Positions 38,245-47,108 of a DNA stretch of 48,175 bases are shown here, one piece after another. Position 1 is the stretch's first letter, and each line of letters starts with the position of its first letter. The DNA is from Flammeovirgaceae bacterium (lineage in GTDB: Bacteria; Bacteroidota; Bacteroidia; Cytophagales; Cyclobacteriaceae), in NCBI GenBank assembly GCA_002691385.1, contig NZHT01000033.1, positions 1 through 48,175 of the forward strand, read 5' to 3'. The notes below the pieces were generated by a model. That model ran no database searches. It had not been told where the DNA came from and saw nothing but the letters and a program-made list of their open reading frames with translations. The position numbers and the translations under genes are program-made.

Positions 38245-38706
38245 TTATGGCTGAGTAACAGCCGCTATCCTTAAGCCAATTTGATCAATATCCTTTAGTG
38301 TATCTATTCGCATGAATTGTGTCAACTTCATCCTATAATATCCAGAAGTTTCAAAAGAATACGATTTGATAAAATCAAAATTAAGATCAAAGCTACTCCC
38401 CATTCCTGTACCCAAAGGCTTCCCTGTTTTAGGTTCAAACAAAATAACCTCAGTTAAATCTGTTTTGATCAAACTATCCTCATGAAATAGCTCATATTTA
38501 ATATACAAATTATTAAATGCATAGCTGTTTTTATTTCGTACCATTCCTGTAATCTGATAAGGAGTATCAAAATCTATAATATGAAACTCAAATAGCTGAC
38601 TTGATTTTTGAGGCCAAAAACCTTTTAAATCATAATGCTTTTCAAAAATACGATTTCGGTCACACCCCATCAGGGAAAACAAAATACATAAACAAAATAT
38701 TCTCAT
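38245..38706 (-). CDS. gldH: GldH-like gliding motility lipoprotein
   Basis: A 153-residue lipoprotein: hydrophobic signal ending in the lipobox LMGC with Cys15 as lipid anchor, then RIFEKHYDLKGFWPQ. FHIIDFDTPYQITGMVRNKNSYAFNNLYIKYELF and GKPLGTGMGSSFDLNFDFI match the GldH pattern. GldH is required for gliding in Flavobacterium and is widespread in type IX-bearing Bacteroidota; its molecular role is unclear. It lies 108 bases downstream of purD on the same strand. Its presence suggests, without proving, that the organism glides. Confidence 0.8.
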   Translation of the reverse strand: MRIFCLCILFSLMGCDRNRIFEKHYDLKGFWPQKSSQLFEFHIIDFDTPYQITGMVRNKNSYAFNNLYIKYELFHEDSLIKTDLTEVILFEPKTGKPLGTGMGSSFDLNFDFIKSYSFETSGYYRMKLTQFMRIDTLKDIDQIGLRIAAVTQP

Positions 38707-38814
38707 CTATTTTTTAATTTCAAATTCTCAAAAAAAAATCAATCACTGCTCAAAATTTAGACCATTCGAGAATAATTTTCTTAAATCAAAAAGAAACCTT
38801 ATTCTATCTTAAAT

Positions 38815-40092
38815 TTATTTAGCTAAATCAAACCCTATGTCTGTTCTATAGTTTATACCCTTACATTTTACAAAATCAACACCCCGGTAACTGTTGGCCA
38901 AAGCTTCCGTTAAGTGATTTCCCAATCCAGTAATGGCTAATACACGTCCACCTTTAGTGAGTAAATTATGACCTTCTTGAGCAGTCCCCGCATGAAATGG
39001 GATAATGCTTTGGTCATTATTGGAAGCTATTTTGATACTTTCCCCAGTTTCATAAGACCCTGGATACCCATTCGAGACTAATACAACCGTAGCCGCTGCA
39101 TTTTCCTCAAAAGTCACAGAAACATCAGATAGCTCCCCTCGAGCAGTTGCCACCAATAATGGTACAATATCTGATTTAATCCTTGGCATAACTACTTCAG
39201 TTTCAGGATCACCCATTCGAACATTATATTCAATTACCATGGGTTCTTCACCTACTTTAATTAAACCAAAAAACACGAATCCATGATAATCAAATCCTTC
39301 GGATTTTATCCCTTTGATCGTTGGAGCAACGATTTTATCTTCTACTTTTTTCATAAAATGTGCATCGGCAAAAGAAACTGGTGATACGGCCCCCATACCT
39401 CCCGTATTTGGGCCTGTGTCCCCTTCACCTATCCGTTTATAATCCTTAGCCTCAGGTAAGATGACATAACTATCTCCATCTGTTAAAACGAACACAGACA
39501 ACTCAATACCATCCAAAAATTCTTCGATCAAAACATTTTCGCTCGACGGCCCAAACTGACCCCTTAACAATTTTTCCAAACTTTCTTCAGCTTCCTGACG
39601 ATCTTTGGTGATGATTACCCCTTTTCCTCCTGCCAAACCATCTGCCTTAAGTACATAGGGTGGGGTGAGTCCTGCTAAAAACTGTTTACCGGCCACTAAA
39701 TCTGCCTTGGTGAATATTTCTGCATCAGCAGTAGGAATCCCATACTTCAACATAAACTTTTTGGCAAAATCTTTACTACCCTCTAGCAATGCTCCTGCAG
39801 CACTTGGTCCAACAACTAACAGATCCTTTAATTTGGACTCCTTTTTTAAAAAATCTACCACACCATTTACCAAAGGATCTTCTGGTCCAATCACTAATAG
39901 GTCAATGCCTAGACGCACAACCGTATCTAATATTCCTGGTTTATCGTTTACCTCTAAAGATAAGTTAATTGCTATTTCCGCGGTTCCTCCATTCCCCGGT
40001 GCCACAAAAAGTCCTTCACATAAGTCACTTTGACTTATTTTCCACGCCAAGGCGTGCTCTCTACCTCCTGAACCTAGTATCAGTATTTTCAT
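38815..40092 (-). CDS. purD: Phosphoribosylamine-glycine ligase
   Basis: Second step of purine synthesis: ATP-dependent joining of glycine to phosphoribosylamine. The N-terminal MKILILGSGGREHALAWKISQS, the ATP-grasp part (PPYVLKADGLAGGKGVIITKD, VLIEEFLDGIELSVFVLTDG, GPNTGGMGAVSP) and the C-terminal VVLVSNGYPGSYETG are all canonical. The length (425) is standard. It stands alone among the purine genes here, between recQ and gldH. Confidence 0.97.
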   Translation of the reverse strand: MKILILGSGGREHALAWKISQSDLCEGLFVAPGNGGTAEIAINLSLEVNDKPGILDTVVRLGIDLLVIGPEDPLVNGVVDFLKKESKLKDLLVVGPSAAGALLEGSKDFAKKFMLKYGIPTADAEIFTKADLVAGKQFLAGLTPPYVLKADGLAGGKGVIITKDRQEAEESLEKLLRGQFGPSSENVLIEEFLDGIELSVFVLTDGDSYVILPEAKDYKRIGEGDTGPNTGGMGAVSPVSFADAHFMKKVEDKIVAPTIKGIKSEGFDYHGFVFFGLIKVGEEPMVIEYNVRMGDPETEVVMPRIKSDIVPLLVATARGELSDVSVTFEENAAATVVLVSNGYPGSYETGESIKIASNNDQSIIPFHAGTAQEGHNLLTKGGRVLAITGLGNHLTEALANSYRGVDFVKCKGINYRTDIGFDLAK

Positions 40093-40134
40093 TCTTAATT
40101 TGTTTGTAATCTGTTCTGCACCCTAAATCTTCAT

Positions 40135-42318
40135 TCAATGTGCGTATTCGGACATGAATTTGATACGCATCAAACGTACCTCATCTTCAGAATACTCCTC
40201 CTCGAGATCAATGATGGCTTCACTCAAATCCCCAGACTCCGAAATCAGAAAATAATCAATTATATCGTCTTGGCGTTCATCATCCAAAAGATGATCTAGA
40301 TAATAGTTGAGATTTAATTTGGTTCCTGATTCGCAAATATTCTCAATTTCTGTTATGAGCTCTTCGTAGGTAATTCCTAAGCTGGATGCAATGTCCTCCA
40401 AATCATACTTTTTATCAATTTGATTGATGATGCTGATCTTATTTCTGGACTTAATTCCTGAAGATTTTATCAAAACATCTGAAGCCGTCATGATATCATT
40501 ATCATTCACATATTGATTAATCAAATCTAAAAAAGGCTTCCCAAATTTTCGAGCCTTACTCTCTCCTACACCGATGATCATTCTTAAATTCTCAATAGTA
40601 GAAGGAAAAAAAGTGGCCATTTCTTCTAATGCAGGCTCCTGAAAAATTACATAAGGTGGCAAGGATTTTTGTTTGGCTACAGTTTTTCGTAATCCCTTTA
40701 ATAGATTAAATAATACGATATCATAAGATTGAAGGTTAGGTTTTAATTTCTCTATTTCCTCCTCTTCACCATCCGTCTGATATTCATGATCTTTGGTTAA
40801 TTTAATAGAATAACTTTTTTCAAGATATTCTTTACCTTTTGAAGTTACCTTAAATATACCTGGTGTATCAATATCTTTCAATAATAATTCATTGAATAAG
40901 GCTTGCCTTAGAACGGATTTCCAGAAGAAATCCTGTTCTTCGGCCCCTAATCCAAATCCTGGCAATTGATCATGGCCATAACTTTTGATATGCTGATTTC
41001 TTTTCCCCAAGATGAAGTTAACGATGTGATTAATTTCAAATCGCTCTTGGGTATTGAGTACTGCGTTGATAACGGTAATTAAATATTCTGCCCCTTCAAA
41101 TTGCTCTTTTGGATGCTGGCAATTATCACACATCCCACAATTATCTTGATCATATTCTTCCCCAAAATAATGTAGAAGCTGCGTTCTTCTACATACTGAA
41201 GACTCTGCATAATAAGCAATCTCCTCTAATAATAATTTTGAATTTTCACGTTCATTAACCGGCTTATCTTTGTTGAATTTCTCAAGCTTAAGGACATCAT
41301 TATAACTATACAGCATCAGACATATACCTTCAAGACCATCTCTACCGGCCCTTCCTGTTTCCTGATAATATCCTTCAATAGACTTAGGTGCATCATAATG
41401 AATGACAAAGCGAACATCTGGTTTATCTATGCCCATTCCAAAAGCAATGGTAGCTACGATTACATCTATTTCTTCATTAAGGAAGCCATCTTGATTAGCA
41501 ATGCGCTGATGACTTTCCAGTCCGGCATGATATGGAGCGGCATTTACGCCATTTACTTCTAATAATTCCGCAATTTCTTGAACCTTTTTTCTACTCAGAC
41601 AATATATAATCCCTGACTTACCATTCTGTTCCTTAACAAACTTAATCAGTATTTTCTTTGCTTGCTGCTTGGGCTTAACTAAATAGTGAAGATTGGGTCT
41701 ATTGAAAGAGGACTTAAAAAGGTTTGCACCTTCCATATCTAAATTTTTCATTACGTCCAATTGAACCTTAGGAGTAGCCGTCGCGGTCAACGCCATGATA
41801 GGCATTTCTCCTATTTGAGAGACAATAGCCCGAATTCTCCTGTACTCGGGTCTAAAGTCATGCCCCCATTCAGAAATACAATGGACCTCATCAATGGCGA
41901 CAAAAGCAATATTAGCCTGATTTAAAAAATCAATATTATCCTGTTTTATTAAAGATTCAGGAGCCACATAGAGTAATTTAACTTCTCCAGAAATAACCTC
42001 TTTCTTTACTTTTTTTATCTCCGTCTTGGTAAGTGTAGAGTTAAGAAACTTAGCATTGACTCCTAAAGCAGCCATTTGGTCTACCTGATTTTTCATTAAG
42101 GCAATCAAAGGCGATATTACGATCGTTGTTCCTTCACTGATAATGGCAGGCAATTGATAACACAAAGACTTACCTGCTCCAGTCGGCATAATCACAAAAG
42201 TATTTTTACCTGCTAAAATATTATGAATAATTTTTTCTTGATCGCCTCTAAATTCGTCATATCCAAAAATCCTTTTTAAATCGGTTTTTAAAATTGACAT
42301 ATTTGCTATTTCTATCAT
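40135..42318 (-). CDS. recQ: ATP-dependent DNA helicase RecQ
   Basis: A 3'-5' helicase of recombination and repair, 727 residues. Walker A MPTGAGKSLCYQLP is at about 44-57; the Walker B box is DEVHC, and ALTATATPKVQLDV and QETGRAGRDG are further helicase motifs. The zinc-binding RQC part (CRRTQLLHYFGEEYDQDNCGMCDNC) and an HRDC domain (ALEEMATFFPSTIENL ... GVGESKARKFG) follow. An acidic tail of about 100 residues (ending DEVRLMRIKFMSEYAH) extends beyond HRDC, as in long Bacteroidota RecQ. The ATG at 42300 (MSILKTDLKRIFGYDEFRGDQ) is an equally good start. Confidence 0.95.
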   Translation of the reverse strand: MIEIANMSILKTDLKRIFGYDEFRGDQEKIIHNILAGKNTFVIMPTGAGKSLCYQLPAIISEGTTIVISPLIALMKNQVDQMAALGVNAKFLNSTLTKTEIKKVKKEVISGEVKLLYVAPESLIKQDNIDFLNQANIAFVAIDEVHCISEWGHDFRPEYRRIRAIVSQIGEMPIMALTATATPKVQLDVMKNLDMEGANLFKSSFNRPNLHYLVKPKQQAKKILIKFVKEQNGKSGIIYCLSRKKVQEIAELLEVNGVNAAPYHAGLESHQRIANQDGFLNEEIDVIVATIAFGMGIDKPDVRFVIHYDAPKSIEGYYQETGRAGRDGLEGICLMLYSYNDVLKLEKFNKDKPVNERENSKLLLEEIAYYAESSVCRRTQLLHYFGEEYDQDNCGMCDNCQHPKEQFEGAEYLITVINAVLNTQERFEINHIVNFILGKRNQHIKSYGHDQLPGFGLGAEEQDFFWKSVLRQALFNELLLKDIDTPGIFKVTSKGKEYLEKSYSIKLTKDHEYQTDGEEEEIEKLKPNLQSYDIVLFNLLKGLRKTVAKQKSLPPYVIFQEPALEEMATFFPSTIENLRMIIGVGESKARKFGKPFLDLINQYVNDNDIMTASDVLIKSSGIKSRNKISIINQIDKKYDLEDIASSLGITYEELITEIENICESGTKLNLNYYLDHLLDDERQDDIIDYFLISESGDLSEAIIDLEEEYSEDEVRLMRIKFMSEYAH

Positions 42319-42500
42319 TTTTTAATCTTTTGGCTGGTTGACCAACACAAAAAGTATTAGAATACTTAATTTACACTCGAAATATTATAATCTCAAATAA
42401 ACAAGAAATATCAACTGAAAGTTTGGGCAGTTATTGCTTTCAACCCACAAAAACTTTTCAAATTTAGTGAAAAGAGAATTGATCGAAAAGAATAATTAAC

Positions 42501-43574
42501 ATGGATAAAAAAATAAATATTGTGATCATGGCTGGGGGAACGGGAACTCGCTTTTGGCCCTATAGTCGCAACAAAAATCCAAAGCAATTTTTAGATGTTT
42601 TGAATACAGGCAGGTCCTTATTGCAAATGACATATGATCGATTTTTAAAGTATGTCCCTAAAGATCAAATTTGGATTGTTTCAAATTTGATGTACCAGAA
42701 ACTTATTTCAACACAAATACCTGACTTACCATCGGATCAAATATTATTGGAACCGAGTAAACGAAATACCGGCCCTTGTATCGCTTATGCAGCATATAAA
42801 ATTCGAAAAAAAGATCCTGATGGCCTGTTGGTTATCACCCCTTCTGACCACGCCATATTTAAACTCGAAGCATTTCTTGAAGCAATTAAAAGCGCAGTAG
42901 CCTGTGCTAAGGATAATACAAAACTTTTAACCCTTGGCATCAAGCCCCATCGACCAGAAATCGGTTATGGCTATATTCAATATTCTCCTTCAAATACAAT
43001 TGATAAAAAAGTAAAGACCTTTACTGAAAAACCAGACATTAATCTTGCAAAAAAATTCATTGAAACAGGTGAATTTGTTTGGAATGCAGGCATTTTTGTT
43101 TGGTCTATTGCAGCCATAATTGAAGCCTTTGAAAAATACCAAAAAGAATTAGCAGCTTTGTTTTCCGCTGGCCATGCATATTATGGTACTGAAAAAGAAG
43201 CCTCATTTATTGAAACAGTCTACTACCAGTGTAAATCCATATCTATTGATTATGCCATCATGGAAAAAGCCGATAACGTATTCACCATTTTAGGAGATTT
43301 TGGCTGGTCTGACCTAGGTTCATGGGATGTATTACACGATTTGGCAGAAAAAGATGCTGATTACAATGTAATTGAGCAAACAGCCTTGCTCTATAACTCA
43401 CACTCGAATTACATCAAAAGTAAAAAAGAAAAGCTATTGGTGATCAGTGATCTAGAAGGTTATTTAGTGGCTGACTTCGACGATGTCCTACTCATTTGCA
43501 AAAAAGACGATGCCTCCAAATTCAAGTCTTTTGTCAATGACGTTAAAGCAACGAAAGGAGATAATTTTATTTAA
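42501..43574 (+). CDS. manC: Mannose-1-phosphate guanylyltransferase
   Basis: Makes GDP-mannose for polysaccharides and glycoproteins. The nucleotidyltransferase signature MAGGTGTRFWPYSRNKNPKQF is at residues 10-30, ITPSDHAIF and KTFTEKPD follow, and GDFGWSDLGSWD near the end is specific to the family. At 357 residues it lacks the cupin-type isomerase domain of two-domain ManC. Its TAA and the rlmB TAA on the opposite strand share the palindrome TTAA, a four-base convergent overlap. Confidence 0.93.
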   Translation: MDKKINIVIMAGGTGTRFWPYSRNKNPKQFLDVLNTGRSLLQMTYDRFLKYVPKDQIWIVSNLMYQKLISTQIPDLPSDQILLEPSKRNTGPCIAYAAYKIRKKDPDGLLVITPSDHAIFKLEAFLEAIKSAVACAKDNTKLLTLGIKPHRPEIGYGYIQYSPSNTIDKKVKTFTEKPDINLAKKFIETGEFVWNAGIFVWSIAAIIEAFEKYQKELAALFSAGHAYYGTEKEASFIETVYYQCKSISIDYAIMEKADNVFTILGDFGWSDLGSWDVLHDLAEKDADYNVIEQTALLYNSHSNYIKSKKEKLLVISDLEGYLVADFDDVLLICKKDDASKFKSFVNDVKATKGDNFI

Positions 43575-44353
43575 TATCGCTGTCTATTTACCTCATAGAG
43601 GCATATTGAAGTGGCCACTGATACATTTAATGAAGATATTTTTCCAAACATGGGTATGGTGATATGGTAATCTACAAGTTTTAAAATAGAGCCATCAATA
43701 CCATCATCCTCAGAACCAAAAACCAAAGCCAAAGGGTCTCTGAGGTCAATCTTATTTATTTTTTGAGTTCCCTTTTCCGTACAAGCCATTACTTTGCACC
43801 CCGATGATTGCAAATAAGTAATTCCTTCTGTAAAATTTGTCATTCGAACGACAGGAATTTGAGTCAAAGCACCCGCTGAAGTTTTAATAGAATCAGCATT
43901 TATTTGAGCTGCATTTTTTGTAGGAATTAAAATTCCATTAACCCCCATGGCTACAGCAGAACGAGCAATAGCTCCAAAATTTCTAACATCTGTAATCCGG
44001 TCTAAAACCAAAAATAAAGGTACTTTCCCCTCTTCATAAGTAGTGACTAACAAGTTGGACAGGTCATGATATTTTACTGGAGAAATGAATGCAACCGTTC
44101 CTTGATGATTCTTTCGAGTAAGCCCATTAAGCTTTTCTCTGGGCACCACCGATACCGGTGCGGAAGTCTTATTTGCTAGTTCCATCAGCTCATCAATGAG
44201 GTCTCCCTTTAAGCCTTTTTGAACAAACATTTTCTCTAAATCATGGCCAAATTTGATCGCTTCTATGATAGGCCGAATGCCGTAAATCATAGCAGCATCA
44301 TTGACCCGTTTATTCACAGGGCGCTGCGTAAATCGGTAATCTTTTTTACCCAT
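43571..44353 (-). CDS. rlmB: TrmH-family 23S rRNA 2'-O-methyltransferase (RlmB-like)
   Basis: A SPOUT-class rRNA methyltransferase with a trefoil knot. The N-terminal substrate-binding part reads IYGIRPIIEAIKFGHDLEKMFVQKGLKGD. The catalytic part has VLDRITDVRNFGAIARSA (motif 1), LVFGSEDDGID (motif 2) and IPMFGKISSLNVSVATSICLYE (motif 3). RlmB methylates G2251 in the peptidyl-transferase P-loop; other TrmH members modify tRNA, so the target is likely but not proven. Its start lies 40 bases inside the end of the upstream GWxTD gene, implying coupled translation. Confidence 0.9.
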   Translation of the reverse strand: MGKKDYRFTQRPVNKRVNDAAMIYGIRPIIEAIKFGHDLEKMFVQKGLKGDLIDELMELANKTSAPVSVVPREKLNGLTRKNHQGTVAFISPVKYHDLSNLLVTTYEEGKVPLFLVLDRITDVRNFGAIARSAVAMGVNGILIPTKNAAQINADSIKTSAGALTQIPVVRMTNFTEGITYLQSSGCKVMACTEKGTQKINKIDLRDPLALVFGSEDDGIDGSILKLVDYHITIPMFGKISSLNVSVATSICLYEVNRQRY

Positions 44354-45459
44354 ATTTTTTCATATCCTTTATTTCTAAGCAGTACGTACATTTGAGGTGC
44401 AAATAGATTAGATATTATTTTAAATTCAAATCGAATATCTCCGTAAAGCCAGATTTCTCTTCTATTTGCTCTAAAAACCTTATCTGGATTTCCAAAAATA
44501 ACATAAATCATGCCCCTATCTGTTTTCCATCCTTCTTTGTAGGTAGTAAATAGTTCATTTGCTTTTTTAATGGCCCGATAATAACTCCGAATGGCAGCGG
44601 CAGCGGCTTTAGAGGATATATAAACATTAAGCCAAAAATTTTCAAATGCTATTTTTGAGTCTTTGGAATTTCTTATTTCAGCTAATTCTGAACGTGAAGT
44701 AATATAGGTCATAGGTGAAATAAGCTCATCTATTAGTTTCATATTAGGATAATACTTCTGCCCAGCAAATAAGGTCAATCCTTCCAAAGACATCGTATCA
44801 GATTGAATGAAATAAAAATAATTTGGAAACAATGACACCTCCTGGGTACTGATATAAACAGAATCCATCAATAAATCGGAATCTACAGACTGTACGATAC
44901 CCATAGGTGGGTCTGCAGGTTGAAAATTAGCTTTATACTGGAAAAAATAAAGAGTATCCTGAACATTAGTCCGCTTAAATTTGAGTGAGGATGAGGTTGA
45001 AAAAGATGAAAAAAGGGGCATCTCATTTGCCTGTAAAGGATAAAAATCAGGGTAGTTCAACTTACCCCTTCTCAGATTTATCGGATAGAAATAATAAGCA
45101 TCCGAAAGCTCAAATTCAAGGATCAACAAATTTTCATATATATCGTCCAAGGTGAGCTGGAGAAGGACATAATCAGAGCTATTCTCTAAAGTATCCATCC
45201 GATATACTTGTAATAATCGATCACTCACATCCAAATAAGTGGTCTGTAATAATAATCTTGTATTTATCGTATCAGAGGGATTATATGTTATGGATAAAAA
45301 AATATGAATGGTGTCTGACAACTGTGCTACACGAGATCTTATGGTCAAAGGGGCAGCAGGATCATACCAATAGGAAGTGTTTAATTTAGATAAATCAATT
45401 CCTGAAACTGAGCTCAAAAAAAGAATTAAACAAAGTAGAATGAAGGTACTTTTCATCAA
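44314..45459 (-). CDS. GWxTD domain-containing exported protein
   Basis: A 381-residue protein with a cleavable-looking signal segment (MKSTFILLCLILFLSSVSG). The GWxTD domain lies in the C-terminal third: the motif GWKTDRGMIYVIFGNPDKVF starts near residue 310 and is followed by EIWLYGD. The N-terminal part is predicted mostly beta-strand (RSRVAQLSDTIHIFLSITYNP, LLQLTLDDIYENLLILEFEL). The family is common in Bacteroidota and some Myxococcota but has no firm function; periplasmic or outer-membrane location is likely. Overlap with rlmB is the only contextual hint. Confidence 0.85.
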   Translation of the reverse strand: MMKSTFILLCLILFLSSVSGIDLSKLNTSYWYDPAAPLTIRSRVAQLSDTIHIFLSITYNPSDTINTRLLLQTTYLDVSDRLLQVYRMDTLENSSDYVLLQLTLDDIYENLLILEFELSDAYYFYPINLRRGKLNYPDFYPLQANEMPLFSSFSTSSSLKFKRTNVQDTLYFFQYKANFQPADPPMGIVQSVDSDLLMDSVYISTQEVSLFPNYFYFIQSDTMSLEGLTLFAGQKYYPNMKLIDELISPMTYITSRSELAEIRNSKDSKIAFENFWLNVYISSKAAAAAIRSYYRAIKKANELFTTYKEGWKTDRGMIYVIFGNPDKVFRANRREIWLYGDIRFEFKIISNLFAPQMYVLLRNKGYEKIWVKKITDLRSAL

Positions 45460-45577
45460 TATTCTTAATAATTTTGAAGATAATATAAATTTTGGGTCTG
45501 AGTATAGAAAATAATGATAAATTCCAATATTTTTAATAAATCATTAGTGCCCCATTTTAGTTTATTTTAAATAAGTT

Positions 45578-46348
45578 ATGAGTGTTTTCACCACAGAAAT
45601 TACATCTGATAAAATTCCTTCAGACAACCCGATACACCAAAGACTTCTGAAGGCCTATTTACTTGGTAAAAGTTATGCCAAAGGAAATCTGCTTGAATTA
45701 GGATGCGGCGAAGGTCGCGGAATTTCCGAACTAGGCGACCTAGTAGACCATTATACGGCTATAGACAAAATTGACTCGATCATTGAAAAGCTTAAGCTAA
45801 AATATCCCTCCTTTCATTTTGAGAGTGGCCTCTTTCCACCTATCCCCTTTCCTGACAATATTTTTGATAGTATTGTAAGTTTTCAAGTCATTGAACACCT
45901 TGAAGATGATGCCCTCTTTATAAAAGAAATTCATCGAATATTAAAGCCCGGTGGATGCGCAATCCTCACTACCCCTAATAGAAAAATGACTTTAAGTCGA
46001 AATCCTTGGCATACCAGAGAATATTCTGCCACAGAATTGAGTAGTCTTTGTTTAAAGTATTTTGAAAAAGTAGAAATGAAAGGAATCAAAGGAAATGAAA
46101 AGGTGATGAAATATTATAGACGCAACAAAATCTCTGTAGACCGCATTATGCGATTTGATTTTCTAGATCTCCAGCACCGTTTGCCCGCGCCTCTTCTAAG
46201 AATGCCTTATGATTTGCTCAATCGAATAAATCGAAATAAACTCAAATCAGCAGAGGACACTTTAGTAAAATCCATAAATCATGAAGATTATTTACTGGCC
46301 CCACAGGCTGAAGACAATTTGGATTTATTTTGTATTTTAGTAAAATAA
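45578..46348 (+). CDS. Class I SAM-dependent methyltransferase
   Basis: A 256-residue methyltransferase of the type-11 group. The SAM-binding motif LLELGCGEGRGISEL is at about residues 38-52, the acidic end of beta-strand 2 is in YTAIDK, and FDSIVSFQVIEHLEDDALFIKEIHRILKPGGCAILTTPNR covers motifs 2 and 3. The substrate is unknown; relatives act in polysaccharide or quinone synthesis. The C-terminal 90 residues (YYRRNKISVDRIMRFDFLDLQHRLP) show no known domain. Its neighbour 12 bases downstream is a cell-wall hydrolase, which hints at envelope work but does not prove it. Confidence 0.85.
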   Translation: MSVFTTEITSDKIPSDNPIHQRLLKAYLLGKSYAKGNLLELGCGEGRGISELGDLVDHYTAIDKIDSIIEKLKLKYPSFHFESGLFPPIPFPDNIFDSIVSFQVIEHLEDDALFIKEIHRILKPGGCAILTTPNRKMTLSRNPWHTREYSATELSSLCLKYFEKVEMKGIKGNEKVMKYYRRNKISVDRIMRFDFLDLQHRLPAPLLRMPYDLLNRINRNKLKSAEDTLVKSINHEDYLLAPQAEDNLDLFCILVK

Positions 46349-46360
46349 GTTTTTTCACCA

Positions 46361-46840
46361 ATGAATCGAAATACACTCATCATCATTACTTTAATAACAT
46401 TCTCGATGGCCATAGTTTCCCGCTATCAAGTACTAGGACAAAATAGAAAAAAACAAAAGAAGATAACTCTTGCCACCAACCATGCTAAATCTTTTATTGG
46501 TACGCCCTACCGATATGGAGGGAACTCCAAAAATGGCATCGATTGTTCTAGTTTGATTCAACAATCTTATGCAATAATCGGCATTAAGATGCCTAGAACG
46601 GCGCAAGAGCAAGCTAAAATGGGCAATAAAAAAGGAGAAGGCGGTGTAAGACCAGGCGATATTGTTTATTTCAAATTCAAACAAAAACGAGAAAAATGGT
46701 GGCATACAGGTATGGTCACCTATGTAGACAAAGGTAAAATCAAATTTGTTCATGCTTCTTCAAGCAGAGGTGTCGTTGAAGATACTTACAACGATTACTA
46801 TAAAAAACATACAAAATACTTCCGAAGGGTTATCAACTAA
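46361..46840 (+). CDS. NlpC/P60 family cell-wall hydrolase (C40)
   Basis: A 159-residue exported cysteine peptidase. A signal peptide (about 1-27, ending VLGQ) is followed directly by the NlpC/P60 fold: IGTPYRYGGNSKNGIDCSSLIQ with catalytic Cys62, then KWWHTGMVTYV with His115 and FVHASSSRGV with His131. Such enzymes cut the gamma-D-Glu-diaminopimelate bond or similar links in peptidoglycan. The single-domain form without SH3 or LysM repeats is common in Bacteroidota. It ends 33 bases before the tRNA-Ala gene. Confidence 0.92.
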   Translation: MNRNTLIIITLITFSMAIVSRYQVLGQNRKKQKKITLATNHAKSFIGTPYRYGGNSKNGIDCSSLIQQSYAIIGIKMPRTAQEQAKMGNKKGEGGVRPGDIVYFKFKQKREKWWHTGMVTYVDKGKIKFVHASSSRGVVEDTYNDYYKKHTKYFRRVIN

Positions 46841-46873
46841 AAATCTTAATGTATTTTAGCCACTTTAAATAAT

Positions 46874-46947
46874 GGGGATGTAGCTCAGTTGGCTAGAGCG
46901 CTTGACTGGCAGTCAATAGGTCATGAGTTCGAATCTCATCTTCTCCA
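46874..46947 (+). tRNA. tRNA-Ala (GGC anticodon)
   Basis: The cloverleaf can be drawn in full: acceptor GGGGATG with CTTCTCC, D arm GCTC/GAGC, anticodon arm with loop CTGGCAG (anticodon GGC), variable loop AGGTC and T arm ATGAG/CTCAT around TTCGAAT. The G3-U70 pair that marks alanine tRNA is present. CCA is not encoded (ACTT follows). Two pairs are mismatched: U6-U67 in the acceptor and C27-U43 at the base of the anticodon stem. In both, the 3'-side base is the one that looks out of place. Confidence 0.9.
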
Positions 46948-46949
46948 CT

Positions 46950-46991
46950 TAACTGTGCCTCTAGCTCGGCTATCTTTTCTTCGTTTGTCAT
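46950..46991 (-). pseudogene. N-terminal fragment of a small conserved gene, cut at the tRNA end
   Basis: On the minus strand ATG at 46991 opens MTNEEKIAELEAQLS, a helical start seen in a family of small Bacteroidota proteins, and then runs straight into the antisense of tRNA-Ala. The sequence past the tRNA boundary (GEDEIRTHDLLTASQAL) is only tRNA read backwards. It resembles the fragment at 47786-47980 (ELEAQLSGE against DLEAKLTGD). Confidence 0.45.
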
Positions 46992-47108
46992 TTCTTAGTT
47001 TTAAACAATCTTAATTTATAATTGAATCCAATCACTTTGTCTAGTGGTGTCTCAGGAGTCTTTTTTATATTACCATGACAAACTTTTATCAAAAAAAAGA
47101 ATAAAAAA

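Noticed and set aside
42460-42500. Possible TTG...TA promoter and, slightly upstream, TGGGCAGTTATTGC as a second sigma-54 site before manC
   Set aside because: The GG to GC spacing is one base short and TGGCA is not matched. No clean box precedes manC.
46884-46991. 32-codon minus-strand frame MTNEEKIAELEAQLS followed by GEDEIRTHDLLTASQAL
   Set aside because: The second half is tRNA-Ala read backwards, a well-known source of false proteins. Only the first 15 codons were kept, as a gene fragment.
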